Shown one piece after another: positions 1 to 6,878 of a stretch of DNA of 11,745 nt. Position 1 is the first letter of the stretch, and every line of letters begins with the position of its first letter. The translations under genes were made by a program, and so were the position numbers. The notes below the pieces were generated by a model that saw nothing but the letters and a program-made list of their open reading frames with translations, was not told the DNA's origin and did not search any database. The DNA lies in the NCBI GenBank assembly GCA_964568485.1, contig CAZMRA010000158.1:1-11745 (forward strand), given 5' to 3'. The DNA comes from CFX5 sp964568485 (GTDB lineage: Bacteria; Chloroflexota; Anaerolineae; Caldilineales; Caldilineaceae).

Positions 1-92
1 CGATCTGGGGCCTGATTGACCACGATCTGCCGCATGGCGGGGAATTATCCCTCTTGCTGGGGACTGCTGGTTTGCCTGGGATCGATCTCTAA
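1..92 (+). CDS. 3' end of an unidentified protein-coding gene
   Basis: One plus-strand frame (codons starting at base 3) stays open from the window edge to a TAA at 90-92 and gives about 29 C-terminal residues, ending GTAGLPGIDL. The other two plus frames stop within the first 20 bases. The tail is hydrophobic and glycine-rich and I do not recognise its family. The gene would end right before the hairpin at 97-145 and converge on the S41 peptidase gene. So little is visible that neither function nor full length can be given; the case rests on the open frame and on the terminator placed just after its stop codon. Confidence 0.55.
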   Translation, partial: IWGLIDHDLPHGGELSLLLGTAGLPGIDL

Positions 93-96
93 ATGA

Positions 97-145
97 ACAA
101 AAAACCTCCTGGTATCTCGGAAGTTGAAGAGATGCCAGGAGGTTT
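97..145. terminator. Bidirectional intrinsic terminator between convergent genes
   Basis: A 17-base inverted repeat (arms 102-118 and 129-145, one non-Watson-Crick position, 10-base loop) lies between two stop codons facing each other. Read on the minus strand it follows the S41 peptidase stop by 19 bases and runs into six T residues (99-104 as A on the plus strand), a classic intrinsic terminator. Read on the plus strand it follows the stop at 92 and ends in a weaker TTTGT tail. Confidence 0.85.
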
Positions 146-164
146 GTATGCTGAATGAGGCTAC

Positions 165-1436
165 TTAACGCCGGGCTTGCTCGGCGATGGTGGACTCCAA
201 CAACATCAACGCCGCGTTGAATTGTAGATCCTCTTCTTGGATAGTCTCCAAGTCCTCAACATCTTGCAGCAGGTAGGCATTTACCTTGGGGATGTCGGGC
301 GCTTGCTCGATGAGCACATCGGGTTCAATGCCTTGCCCCTTGATCAATCGCATATCCGGCGTCAGCCAATGGGTAACACCTAGCCGGAGCATTGAACCAT
401 CGCTCAGGGTAAAGGGAACCAAGACCGTACCGGTGCCCACCGTAGGCATCCCCACTAGTTTGGCTCGTGTATTTGCCTGCAACGCACCGGAAACGATCTC
501 CGCCGCGCTGGCTGATCCCTCATTCACCAAAACCACCAAAGGGAAGGAGCGAGCTCGTCCGCGACCTAGGGCTTTAAATTGATTGACGCGCCCCTGTGCA
601 TTGCGTTCATTCAGAATGACGGTCCCAGGTGGCAAAAATTGGCTACCAACGCGCAAAGCTTGGTTGAGTAACCCCCCAGGGTTGTTGCGCAGATCGAGGA
701 TAATTCCTTCAATCGGCGCTCCTTGATTGGCTTCGTTCTGAATGGCTACCAGGGCTTGATCCAACTCTTGCGCCGTGTCGGCGGCAAACTGGCTGATCTG
801 GATGTAAGCTAAGTTGGTTTCAGGAACGCGCGACCATGCTACACTTTCGATGTCAATGCGGGCACGAACGATTGAGATTTCAACTGGTTCAGTGCTGCCT
901 GGGTGAAGGATCGTTAGTGTCACCGTGCTATTGGCTGGACCACGTACCATGTCGATCACTTCCCACTGTGGCAAGCCAGTAACTTCAACATCGTCGATCT
1001 TCAGCACAATATCGCCGGCCAAAATGCCAGCTTGCTCCGCGGGTGAGCCGCGAATTGGCGCAACGATCCGCACTTGGGTATCGGTGACATCCACATAAGC
1101 GCCGATGCCTTCGAAGGAGCCTTCAAGCGCATTGTTTTCGGCCTTAGCCACCTCTGGCGAGAAGAAGGCTGTATGTCCCTGATCGCCCAGCGAGTCAAGC
1201 ATGCCTTGGATCGCACCATAGGTCATCTTGGTAAAATCAATGCGGTCACGGTCGACGAAATTATTGAGGACGATATCCCAAGCTTCCCAGAAGACTGCAA
1301 ATTCTGCAGGCTCATCGGCGGCCAAGAGCGGCTTGGCCAGATAACCAGTCACCGTGCCACCCAAGAAAGTCAGGCAAAAGCTAATCACCAGAACAGCATG
1401 GGTCAAGATACGGCGCGGTTGCGCAAAATAACTCAT
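165..1436 (-). CDS. Membrane-anchored S41 (CtpA/Tsp-like) peptidase homologue with altered active site
   Basis: The protein is 423 residues long with the layout of C-terminal processing peptidases: a short cytoplasmic N-terminus, one hydrophobic segment (about 11-36) serving as signal or anchor, an N-terminal helical part, a PDZ domain (about 105-175) and an S41 core (about 195-375). The core shows LDLRNNPGG (247-255) and NEGSASAAEI (305-314), so the nucleophile is Ser310. Where the family has TFGKGxVQ this protein has TVGTGTVL (332-339): the general-base lysine is Thr335, the glutamine is Leu339, and the position of E. coli Tsp Asp441 is Ala321. The fold should be intact and extracytoplasmic, but normal Ser-Lys catalysis is doubtful. 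I chose ATG at 1436 because AAGGA lies about 8 bases upstream and the hydrophobic segment follows directly; the frame is open to an upstream ATG at 1523 that would add 29 unlikely residues. It is transcribed alone. Confidence 0.93.
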   Translation of the reverse strand: MSYFAQPRRILTHAVLVISFCLTFLGGTVTGYLAKPLLAADEPAEFAVFWEAWDIVLNNFVDRDRIDFTKMTYGAIQGMLDSLGDQGHTAFFSPEVAKAENNALEGSFEGIGAYVDVTDTQVRIVAPIRGSPAEQAGILAGDIVLKIDDVEVTGLPQWEVIDMVRGPANSTVTLTILHPGSTEPVEISIVRARIDIESVAWSRVPETNLAYIQISQFAADTAQELDQALVAIQNEANQGAPIEGIILDLRNNPGGLLNQALRVGSQFLPPGTVILNERNAQGRVNQFKALGRGRARSFPLVVLVNEGSASAAEIVSGALQANTRAKLVGMPTVGTGTVLVPFTLSDGSMLRLGVTHWLTPDMRLIKGQGIEPDVLIEQAPDIPKVNAYLLQDVEDLETIQEEDLQFNAALMLLESTIAEQARR

Positions 1437-1688
1437 AGTGAGATTCCTTGCATTCCACGATTGGTGCAGTGGAAAAATAACGCAGAAATATGTAAATACG
1501 CTGAACGTTCTATCGCCCAGCATCTCAATACAGACTATTGATCCATAGAGAATCGTTCCCTAAATTCTTTGCCAAATGGATCGACTTAATTAGGCTCTAC
1601 TGGACGGGACTACGGTTGGATAGGGATACTAAATATTTTGAGTACCTTACGGCCCTCTGGCAGCTTAATATGGTTCGTAATATTTCTC

Positions 1689-1697
1689 TGCTATAAT
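1689..1697 (+). promoter_or_regulatory. Extended -10 promoter element, likely for the response regulator
   Basis: TGCTATAAT is a perfect -10 hexamer (1692-1697) with the upstream TGN of extended -10 promoters. No good -35 box sits 16-18 bases upstream, as expected for this class. Transcription would start near 1704, leaving a leader of about 277 bases before the regulator start codon. Confidence 0.5.
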
Positions 1698-1708
1698 GAT
1701 AACTACTA

Positions 1709-1726
1709 AACATTACTCGGAATGTT
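1709..1726. repeat. Palindrome next to the predicted transcription start
   Basis: AACATT and AATGTT form a perfect 6-bp inverted repeat around ACTCGG. It lies about 5-22 bases downstream of the start predicted from the extended -10 at 1689-1697, where a repressor operator or an early RNA hairpin could act. A 6-bp repeat can occur by chance, so this is only a candidate site. Confidence 0.25.
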
Positions 1727-1980
1727 CAGATAGAAGTTGTATGGCAAGGATCCTCAGAGTGGACACGGCTTAACGACGGTATTCACCGTAGGTATCTAAT
1801 ACGCCTGACTGTAGCCGATGTAACAATTCTGTCTATGTAGAAGCCTTTCGCCAAACATTGTGTAAGTTCTGATCCATTATAGCCGAGAGCCTTTGGTAAT
1901 AGGGTATGACACAATCCTAAACTTGGGATGAAAATCGGGTTAAGAGATCATAAGGGCAATAAGCAATAAAGGGTGGGAAT

Positions 1981-2724
1981 ATGAGCGAACAAAATGGCCT
2001 TAACGGCAGCGAACGGAAGCGGATCCTGGTGGTGGATGACGCGACAGAGACGCGTTTGATGTTGAATATGCGTTTGCAGCGTGAAGGGTATCTTGTCTAC
2101 GCGGCTAGCAGTGGCAGTGAAGCGCTGACCATTGTCGAACAACAGGGCTTGCCGCACTTGGTGGTTTTGGACATTATGATGCCTGGCATGGACGGGTTTA
2201 CGACAGCTACCGAGTTGCGACGCATGGGTGATGTGCCGATCATCTTTTTATCGGCGCTTTCAGATACCGAAACCAAGGTTGAAGGGTTAAATCGGTTTGC
2301 CGAGGACTATATCACCAAGCCCTTTGCCTTTGCTGAGTTACTGGCACGTGTGCGGCGGATTCTGCTGCGCGTTACGCCGGAACAATTGGTTGACCCTGAG
2401 TTGAGCATCGATGAGCGATTGCGGATCAATTTCGCTCAGCAATATGCGGTTGTGGATTCAGAGCAAATTACCCTTACCCCGACCGAAAATCGTTTGATGC
2501 ATATTCTCTTTAACAATCGTGGGCGGGTGCTCTCTCCAGGTTTCTTGCTCGCTAAAGCATGGGATCCTGTGCGCAAAGGCACGCTAGAATCACTGTGGGT
2601 GCATGTGCGCCGCTTACGCAACAAAATCGAGCCGGATCCTGACAATCCGCGTTATATTGTGACGGTACGCGGTCAAGGCTATTGCTTGCCTCAGCGCGAT
2701 CAGCTTAGTGCAGTGGCTGAATAA
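1981..2724 (+). CDS. OmpR/PhoB-family DNA-binding response regulator
   Basis: This 247-residue protein combines a receiver domain (about 13-127) with a C-terminal winged-helix DNA-binding domain (about 160-236). The receiver has the acidic pair Asp19-Asp20, the phospho-acceptor Asp64 in VVLDIMMPGMDG, the switch Ser91 and Lys113 in the TKPF motif, so it should be phosphorylated normally. The effector domain shows LTPTENRLMHILF, the recognition-helix region LWVHVRRLRNKIE, and the wing YIVTVRGQGYCL. The start is well supported by AAAGGGTGGG just upstream. No histidine kinase gene is adjacent: the upstream neighbour is a divergent peptidase homologue and a terminator follows the stop, so this is an orphan regulator here. 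Its targets are not known; the long leader and nearby palindrome leave room for autoregulation, which is inference. Confidence 0.97.
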   Translation: MSEQNGLNGSERKRILVVDDATETRLMLNMRLQREGYLVYAASSGSEALTIVEQQGLPHLVVLDIMMPGMDGFTTATELRRMGDVPIIFLSALSDTETKVEGLNRFAEDYITKPFAFAELLARVRRILLRVTPEQLVDPELSIDERLRINFAQQYAVVDSEQITLTPTENRLMHILFNNRGRVLSPGFLLAKAWDPVRKGTLESLWVHVRRLRNKIEPDPDNPRYIVTVRGQGYCLPQRDQLSAVAE

Positions 2725-2758
2725 ATTGTGTCACCTTTGTTGATAGCTTTCTCATAAA

Positions 2759-2800
2759 GCTGCCCAGAGTCATCTGATTTCTGGGCAGCGTTGTGATTTT
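2759..2800 (+). terminator. Intrinsic terminator after the response regulator
   Basis: GCTGCCCAGA (2759-2768) and TCTGGGCAGC (2780-2789) pair perfectly over 10 bp with an 11-base loop, starting 34 bases after the regulator stop. The downstream tail GTTGTGATTTT is only moderately T-rich. Because the next gene converges, the same hairpin may also end transcription of the alpha/beta hydrolase from the other side. Confidence 0.75.
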
Positions 2801-2858
2801 ATGCCCCGTTGTGCGAACTACCCCAATTTAACCAGCCGCATCTTAATGAGAGGCTGCG

Positions 2859-3677
2859 CTATTCACTGAGTTTTGTGCCTCTCCGTTGCTGCTGTTCTTG
2901 TCCCTGGTAAGACCCATTCGCTCGCTGCTGCTTTTCAGCTGACTGACTTTCGAAAAACTGAATGACCAATGCTGCAATCTGAGGTGCCGAGAAGATCGGC
3001 GCGCTATGCATGCCTGGGATGCACCGGTCGCGCGAACTGAGGCGCAGGGGCCGGTTGGGGATCCGATCACGTTTGGCCCAGATGAAGAGAGCAGAGCCGG
3101 GAATATTCCGCAATCGCCGGCCTGCATCTGGCAGATCATACAACGAGGCGCGCAGTGTCTCTAGGGGCTGCGCCTCAATCTGCTGGGTCCATTGATAGGC
3201 CTCTGGCGGGCGACGACTATTAAAAGCCAGCCAAGAGACGAGGAATAATAGCCGCCAGTCAGAAAGGGCCCACCGCCCGATCGGCAGATAGCGTTCTAGC
3301 CACAAGAGTTTACGGAATAGAAACCAACGTAAAGTGGTGACGATCAAGGGGCACAGAAAAATGGCGTGTTGCACCCGTTGCGGATACGCCCGAATATAGG
3401 CCTCAGCTGCTCGTGTACCGATCGAATAGCTGAGGATTGACCATTCTTCATAGTCAAGTTGTTGGCGCAGAAGTTCGATTTCCTCTACACAAACGTTATA
3501 ATAGGATTTTGCTGTATTGGTTAATGGTGATTGCCCAATGCCCGGCAATTCGACCAGGATGAGACGAAAATGTGGGGCCAGAAGTGGGCGTAGGTTTTCC
3601 CAGATCTCATAGGAAATGCCAAAGCCATGGATCAATAATAGGGGTGGCCCGTTGCCGTCGCTCTGATATCGAAGCAT
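2859..3677 (-). CDS. Alpha/beta-hydrolase fold protein
   Basis: The 272-residue protein is a single-domain alpha/beta hydrolase, probably cytoplasmic since no signal peptide is seen. It opens with LLLIHGFG (oxyanion-hole region, about 13-20) and has LVELPGIGQS and the nucleophile elbow SYSIG with Ser85, followed by the acid Asp204 (in FIWAKRDRIP) and His224 (in GMHSAP), a complete triad in the right order. The elbow has Ser where the first Gly of GxSxG is usual. A cap rich in Trp, Leu and Arg lies between about 112 and 160. The last 25 or so residues are Gln- and Arg-rich low-complexity sequence beyond the fold. I chose ATG at 3677 because AGGTGA lies five bases upstream; a GTG at 3686 in the same frame would add three residues. 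Substrate unknown; the family includes esterases, C-C hydrolases and haloperoxidase-like enzymes. Confidence 0.92.
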   Translation of the reverse strand: MLRYQSDGNGPPLLLIHGFGISYEIWENLRPLLAPHFRLILVELPGIGQSPLTNTAKSYYNVCVEEIELLRQQLDYEEWSILSYSIGTRAAEAYIRAYPQRVQHAIFLCPLIVTTLRWFLFRKLLWLERYLPIGRWALSDWRLLFLVSWLAFNSRRPPEAYQWTQQIEAQPLETLRASLYDLPDAGRRLRNIPGSALFIWAKRDRIPNRPLRLSSRDRCIPGMHSAPIFSAPQIAALVIQFFESQSAEKQQRANGSYQGQEQQQRRGTKLSE

Positions 3678-3804
3678 GCGTTTCACCTACGTCATTTATA
3701 ATTCCATACAATTTTCGAGTTTTCTTGCCTTACTGGCTGATGTTCCTCCAGGCTGGCCATCAAGCTAATGCTCGGCCGGAGGCTTACTATGCGCCGCATT
3801 TGCC

Positions 3805-3810
3805 TATAAT
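3805..3810 (+). promoter_or_regulatory. Candidate -10 box for the GT28 glycosyltransferase gene
   Basis: A perfect TATAAT lies in the divergent intergenic region 3678-3973, 163 bases before the glycosyltransferase ATG. The -35 side is poor (CTTACT or similar at the right distance). If used, transcription would begin near 3817 and the leader would contain the hairpin at 3912-3945. The rest of this intergenic region shows nothing else I can name. Confidence 0.35.
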
Positions 3811-3911
3811 GCGTAAGCTGTAGGCGCTGCTGGGTAAACAACGAGTATCACTATTGATGGCGTTCTACCCATGCGCATTATGTTGTATGCTGATGATCAA
3901 TTTCAAGTTAC

Positions 3912-3953
3912 TGACACTGCGGCGTGCGCCCACGACCGCAGTTCATTTCTTTA
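3912..3953 (+). terminator. Terminator-like hairpin in the leader of the glycosyltransferase gene
   Basis: ACTGCGG (3916-3922) pairs with CCGCAGT (3936-3942), and inside it CGTG (3923-3926) pairs with CACG (3931-3934) across a CGCC loop, with one bulged A. TGA/TCA can extend the stem outward past a bulged C. A TTTCTTT tail follows. This GC-rich stem with a T-rich tail lies about 30 bases before the next start codon, on the coding strand, so it resembles a leader attenuator more than a gene-end terminator. Confidence 0.45.
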
Positions 3954-3973
3954 GACGAAGCTGATAAAGCTCC

Positions 3974-5092
3974 ATGACTCAATCTGCCTCGATTCTTATC
4001 TTAACATCAAAGACGGGTGGGGGGCATAATAGTCTAGCCACCGCACTCCAGGAGCGGTTGTCACCCACGTACGCCGTGACGATTACCGACCCGCAGCCTA
4101 CGATCTTCCATACCCATTATCGCCTAGTTAGTCGTTACCTGCCCTGGCTTTGGCGTTTCGAATACAAGTCGAGCGATACACCTGCGCGTGCTCTGCAAGC
4201 CCAACGTTGGTTTGCCAAATTGGTGCAACCCCCGATCGAGCAGTTGCTGCGCCAGGTGCAGCCTCAGCTGGTGATCAGCGTTTATTCCTCGTTTGGCTAT
4301 GCTGTGCGCGAGGCCATTGGTGTGGTAGACCCGACCATCCATTTTGTCCAGCAATTGTCGGATCCCAAAAATGTTCACCAATCTTGGTTGACCATCAAAG
4401 AGGTGAGTGCTGTCTTGGCGCCTACGCGTGAGACCTATCAAGAGGCTGTGGCTGCAGGGTTTCATTCAGAGCAATTGCTGCTAACTGGTTGGCCGATTCG
4501 TCAGCAATTTGAAGCTGCCGCCGACCTAGATCCAGTTGGGATTCGTCAGCAATTGGGCTTACGTCCGGATTGTTTCACGCTCTTTGTGCAAGGTGGTGGT
4601 GAAGGATCTGCCCGTTTTGCCAGCACTGTTGAGGCGATCTTGGCATTGAATGAGGACCCAACGCAGCCTCGGCTTCAGGTAATCTTGGCAACAGGATCGA
4701 ATGCCTGGTTGGCCCAGCGTTTCGCCAATCGCCCCAATCTGGCTGTGCTTCCCTTTACGACGCAGATTGCCTCATTCATGGCTGCGGCCGATCTAATTAT
4801 GGGCAAGGCAGGCCCCAATACGCTCTTTGAGGCGATCACGCTGGGCAAGCCGTTTATCGCCACGACGTACATCCCTGGGCAAGAAGAACCAAATTTGGGG
4901 TTTATTGAGGAACATCAACTGGGGTGGGTGGCGCTGGATGGGGAGGCTCAACGTGCCTGCTTACAGCGCTTGCTCGATCATCCTGAGCTTTTGCGTACAG
5001 TGCAAGCCAAGATTACCGATTATCAACAGTGGAATCGAGCCGCGAATGAGACAATCTTGCCTCACATGCAGCGGTTGTTGAGCGCTACTTAA
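3974..5092 (+). CDS. GT28 glycosyltransferase, MGDG-synthase / diacylglycerol glycosyltransferase type
   Basis: The 372-residue protein has the two-domain GT-B fold of MurG-like GT28 enzymes. The N-terminal acceptor domain begins ILILTSKTGGGHNSLA (7-22), the glycine-rich loop typical of monogalactosyl- and glucosyl-diacylglycerol synthases. The C-terminal nucleotide-sugar domain shows FVQGGGEGS (204-212), GKAGPNTLFEA (277-287) and PGQEEPN (301-307), the donor-binding signature. The likely reaction is sugar transfer from a UDP-sugar to a lipid acceptor at the inner face of the membrane; donor and acceptor cannot be told from sequence, and MurG itself is less likely because no other peptidoglycan gene is near. 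There is no membrane helix. The ATG lacks a clear ribosome binding site, but the glycine loop requires this N-terminus. It converges on the next gene with 27 bases between stops and no obvious terminator. Confidence 0.92.
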   Translation: MTQSASILILTSKTGGGHNSLATALQERLSPTYAVTITDPQPTIFHTHYRLVSRYLPWLWRFEYKSSDTPARALQAQRWFAKLVQPPIEQLLRQVQPQLVISVYSSFGYAVREAIGVVDPTIHFVQQLSDPKNVHQSWLTIKEVSAVLAPTRETYQEAVAAGFHSEQLLLTGWPIRQQFEAAADLDPVGIRQQLGLRPDCFTLFVQGGGEGSARFASTVEAILALNEDPTQPRLQVILATGSNAWLAQRFANRPNLAVLPFTTQIASFMAAADLIMGKAGPNTLFEAITLGKPFIATTYIPGQEEPNLGFIEEHQLGWVALDGEAQRACLQRLLDHPELLRTVQAKITDYQQWNRAANETILPHMQRLLSAT

Positions 5093-5119
5093 TACCTATG
5101 AAACGGTGACGGACTAGGG

Positions 5120-6637
5120 CTAATAGGCCCCGCGCCCCCAGATAATGGCGGGGATCGAACGCAGCAGCAGGCTGAAGTCGAGGGCCAAACTCCAATTTTC
5201 GACATAATAGGTGTCGAGCAGGACCATCTCATCGAAGGTTAGATCGCTGCGGCCGCTGACTTGCCAGAGACCAGTGATGCCAGGGCGAGTCGCCAGCCGC
5301 TTCTTGTGCCACTCTTGGTATTGGGCAACTTCCTCCGGCAAATTGGGGCGAGGGCCGATCAAGCTCATCTCCCCGCGGATGACGTTGTACAATTGCGGCA
5401 ACTCATCAAGACTGAAGCGGCGCAACAAGCGCCCGACACGCGTCCGCCGTGGATCATCACGGACTTTGAAGAGCGGTCCAGTGGCCTCGTTCAGTTTAGC
5501 TAACGATCCCTTCATCTCGGCGGCACCCTCTACCATTGAGCGGAACTTATAACAGCGAAAGGGCTGTCCATTCTTGCCGATCCGGACTTGCACATAAAAG
5601 ATCGGACCCGCTGAGTCTAGCCGGATCATCAACGCAATCACTCCCAGCAGCGGCAGCAACAGTATGCCCATTGCCCCACCGACTAGTAAATCGAATGCGC
5701 GTTTAAGGACCAAGTTCCAGCCTTGGATCGAGACCGTCCGTGTGCTGAGTAACGGGATCCCATTCAGCACTTCAACGTGCAATTGCTCTTTGGTCAGTTG
5801 GAAAAAGTCGGGGACAACCTGTGCTCGTACGCCCGCCTGTTCACAGATGCGCAACAAGCGTTGGATCGTGCGATGGCTCTGCCAGGGCAGACAGATAATC
5901 ACAGAATCGGCCCGGTCGATCACATGCTCCAAGTTGTCGATTGGGCCGAGGGCTTTGAACGGCCCGATGTCGGTGGCGCCTTTGGTCGGGTTGTCATCCA
6001 CAAAGCCAACCAGCTGGTACCCGAGATCGGGACGGGCAGCGACGGTGCGCATCACCATGCGGCCGATTTCACCGGCACCGACCAACAGCACGCGCACGAC
6101 ACCGATCTGATAGCGCCGTAAATAGCCGCGCGCTAAGCTGATAGCCAAGCGACTCAAGCCCAATAGGAAGGTGATCAAAATTGCCGCGTAGACATAGATC
6201 AGCCGACTGTAGAGTACTTGGCGAAAGGCTAAACTAACTGCGATCAGGACCACCACCGCCAACATGGTTGAAGTCCCAATCGTATAGGTCTCCTCAATTG
6301 GGCTCCGCCCCACCCGATACGGGTAAACCCCGGAAAAACGGAATGCCAGCAAGCCGAGTGCCACCAAGGCCAGCGCAAACGGTGTGTATTCGAGCAAACT
6401 CAGCTGAAAAGCTGGATCGACCGCACGGAACCACTGCAGTTGATAGCGCAGATAGTAGGCACCGGCGAAGGCGACTAAGATCAGCACCGCATCGCTGAGT
6501 AGCAGTAGATAGGGCCACCAGCGTGGATTTACGCGGCGGGCAAGCTCGGCAAAACGGCTGGTCTGTGTCGGCTCTATTTTGCTATTTTGCCGTTGCGACG
6601 AAAGCTCGGCTACATTGATCGGTTTAAGCGTTGCCAT
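5120..6637 (-). CDS. Polyprenyl-phosphate sugar-1-phosphate transferase (WbaP/WcaJ-type)
   Basis: This 505-residue membrane protein is a large polyisoprenyl-phosphate hexose-1-phosphate transferase, which starts repeat-unit synthesis by moving a sugar-1-phosphate from a nucleotide sugar to undecaprenyl phosphate. It has four N-terminal membrane helices (about 42-62, 84-101, 120-137, 146-165), a Rossmann-like domain with GAGEIG (187-192), and a bacterial sugar transferase domain from about 310. The latter has its re-entrant hydrophobic segment (315-338), CYKFRSM, the catalytic-type dyad Asp411-Glu412 in SLDELPQLYN, SLIGPRP and RPGITGLWQVSGR. All core motifs are present and the length is normal. 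It is read alone after a 236-base gap with a promoter candidate. The ribosome binding site is weak. The sugar (glucose, galactose or an N-acetylated sugar) cannot be assigned. The neighbouring GT4 enzymes may extend the same repeat unit. Confidence 0.95.
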   Translation of the reverse strand: MATLKPINVAELSSQRQNSKIEPTQTSRFAELARRVNPRWWPYLLLLSDAVLILVAFAGAYYLRYQLQWFRAVDPAFQLSLLEYTPFALALVALGLLAFRFSGVYPYRVGRSPIEETYTIGTSTMLAVVVLIAVSLAFRQVLYSRLIYVYAAILITFLLGLSRLAISLARGYLRRYQIGVVRVLLVGAGEIGRMVMRTVAARPDLGYQLVGFVDDNPTKGATDIGPFKALGPIDNLEHVIDRADSVIICLPWQSHRTIQRLLRICEQAGVRAQVVPDFFQLTKEQLHVEVLNGIPLLSTRTVSIQGWNLVLKRAFDLLVGGAMGILLLPLLGVIALMIRLDSAGPIFYVQVRIGKNGQPFRCYKFRSMVEGAAEMKGSLAKLNEATGPLFKVRDDPRRTRVGRLLRRFSLDELPQLYNVIRGEMSLIGPRPNLPEEVAQYQEWHKKRLATRPGITGLWQVSGRSDLTFDEMVLLDTYYVENWSLALDFSLLLRSIPAIIWGRGAY

Positions 6638-6754
6638 AAAGATTGAGCTTTACTTGCTATCCTGAAATTCTGCGCTCAGCGGAGCGAGTTTGGCTAGATG
6701 CGACATCATTCATTCCCGCTGTCAGAGTCAGAATAGGTCTTCAATAGCGGTCAA

Positions 6755-6772
6755 GCTTCGCTTCGTCGAAGC
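6755..6772. repeat. Short hairpin upstream of the sugar-phosphate transferase gene
   Basis: GCTTCG (6755-6760) and CGAAGC (6767-6772) form a 6-bp stem with a six-base loop. A second pair, CAAGCT (6752-6757) with AGCTTG (6777-6782), overlaps it, and AGCTTG also overlaps one arm of the inverted repeat at 6779-6809. The structures are therefore alternatives. On the minus strand they lie 118-145 bases before the transferase start codon. Confidence 0.35.
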
Positions 6773-6778
6773 CTACAG

Positions 6779-6826
6779 CTTGCAGCGAAAACTTGAATCT
6801 AGCTGCAAGTGTACCATAAGTGTCAA
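6779..6826 (-). promoter_or_regulatory. Promoter candidate with inverted repeat around its -10 box
   Basis: On the minus strand a perfect TTGACA (6826-6821) is followed after 19 bases by TAGATT (6801-6796), an acceptable but long spacing. Flanking that -10 box is a perfect 8-bp inverted repeat, CTTGCAGC (6779-6786) and GCTGCAAG (6802-6809), suited to a regulator controlling transcription of the sugar-phosphate transferase downstream. A second possible -35, TTGACG, lies at 6843-6838. The remaining part of the gap down to 6638 shows nothing I can name. Confidence 0.4.
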
Positions 6827-6844
6827 AAGGATAAAATCGTCAAG

Positions 6845-6878
6845 AAAAAATCACATTAAAAGTTGATGGTTCATCAAC
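6845..6878 (-). terminator. Terminator overlapping the stop codon of the GT4 gene
   Basis: GTTGATG (6862-6868) and CATCAAC (6872-6878) form a 7-bp stem with a three-base loop. On the minus strand the stop codon (6876-6874) lies in the first arm, and the stem is followed by TTTT and then six T residues at 6850-6845. It would separate the GT4 genes from the sugar-phosphate transferase; the AT-rich stem is modest, so read-through is possible. Confidence 0.5.

Larger units (their letters stand above)
1437..1980. other. Gene-free divergent intergenic region, 544 bases
   Basis: This AT-richer stretch separates the S41 gene (minus) from the response regulator (plus). I find no credible protein gene: frames are short and lack ribosome binding sites. 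It carries one good plus-strand extended -10 element (1689-1697), a palindrome just downstream (1709-1726) and a small hairpin ACGGT/ACCGT (1776-1789). I found no convincing minus-strand promoter for the S41 gene. Confidence 0.6.

Noticed and set aside
1437..1523. 29-residue N-terminal extension of the S41 protein from an upstream ATG
   Set aside because: The internal ATG at 1436 has AAGGA upstream and is followed by a normal short cytoplasmic head and hydrophobic segment; the extension would place a second hydrophobic stretch in front.
1074..1541. Plus-strand open frame of about 155 codons over the 5' half of the S41 gene
   Set aside because: No ribosome binding site or recognisable domain, and it lies opposite a clear PDZ and membrane-anchor coding sequence.
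1741..1773. Ten-codon upstream reading frame in the regulator leader
   Set aside because: No ribosome binding site, too short to judge, and such frames are expected by chance.
5093..5119. GGGC/GCCC mini-hairpin near the convergent stops (about 5117-5130) as a terminator
   Set aside because: Only four base pairs and no T-run on either strand.
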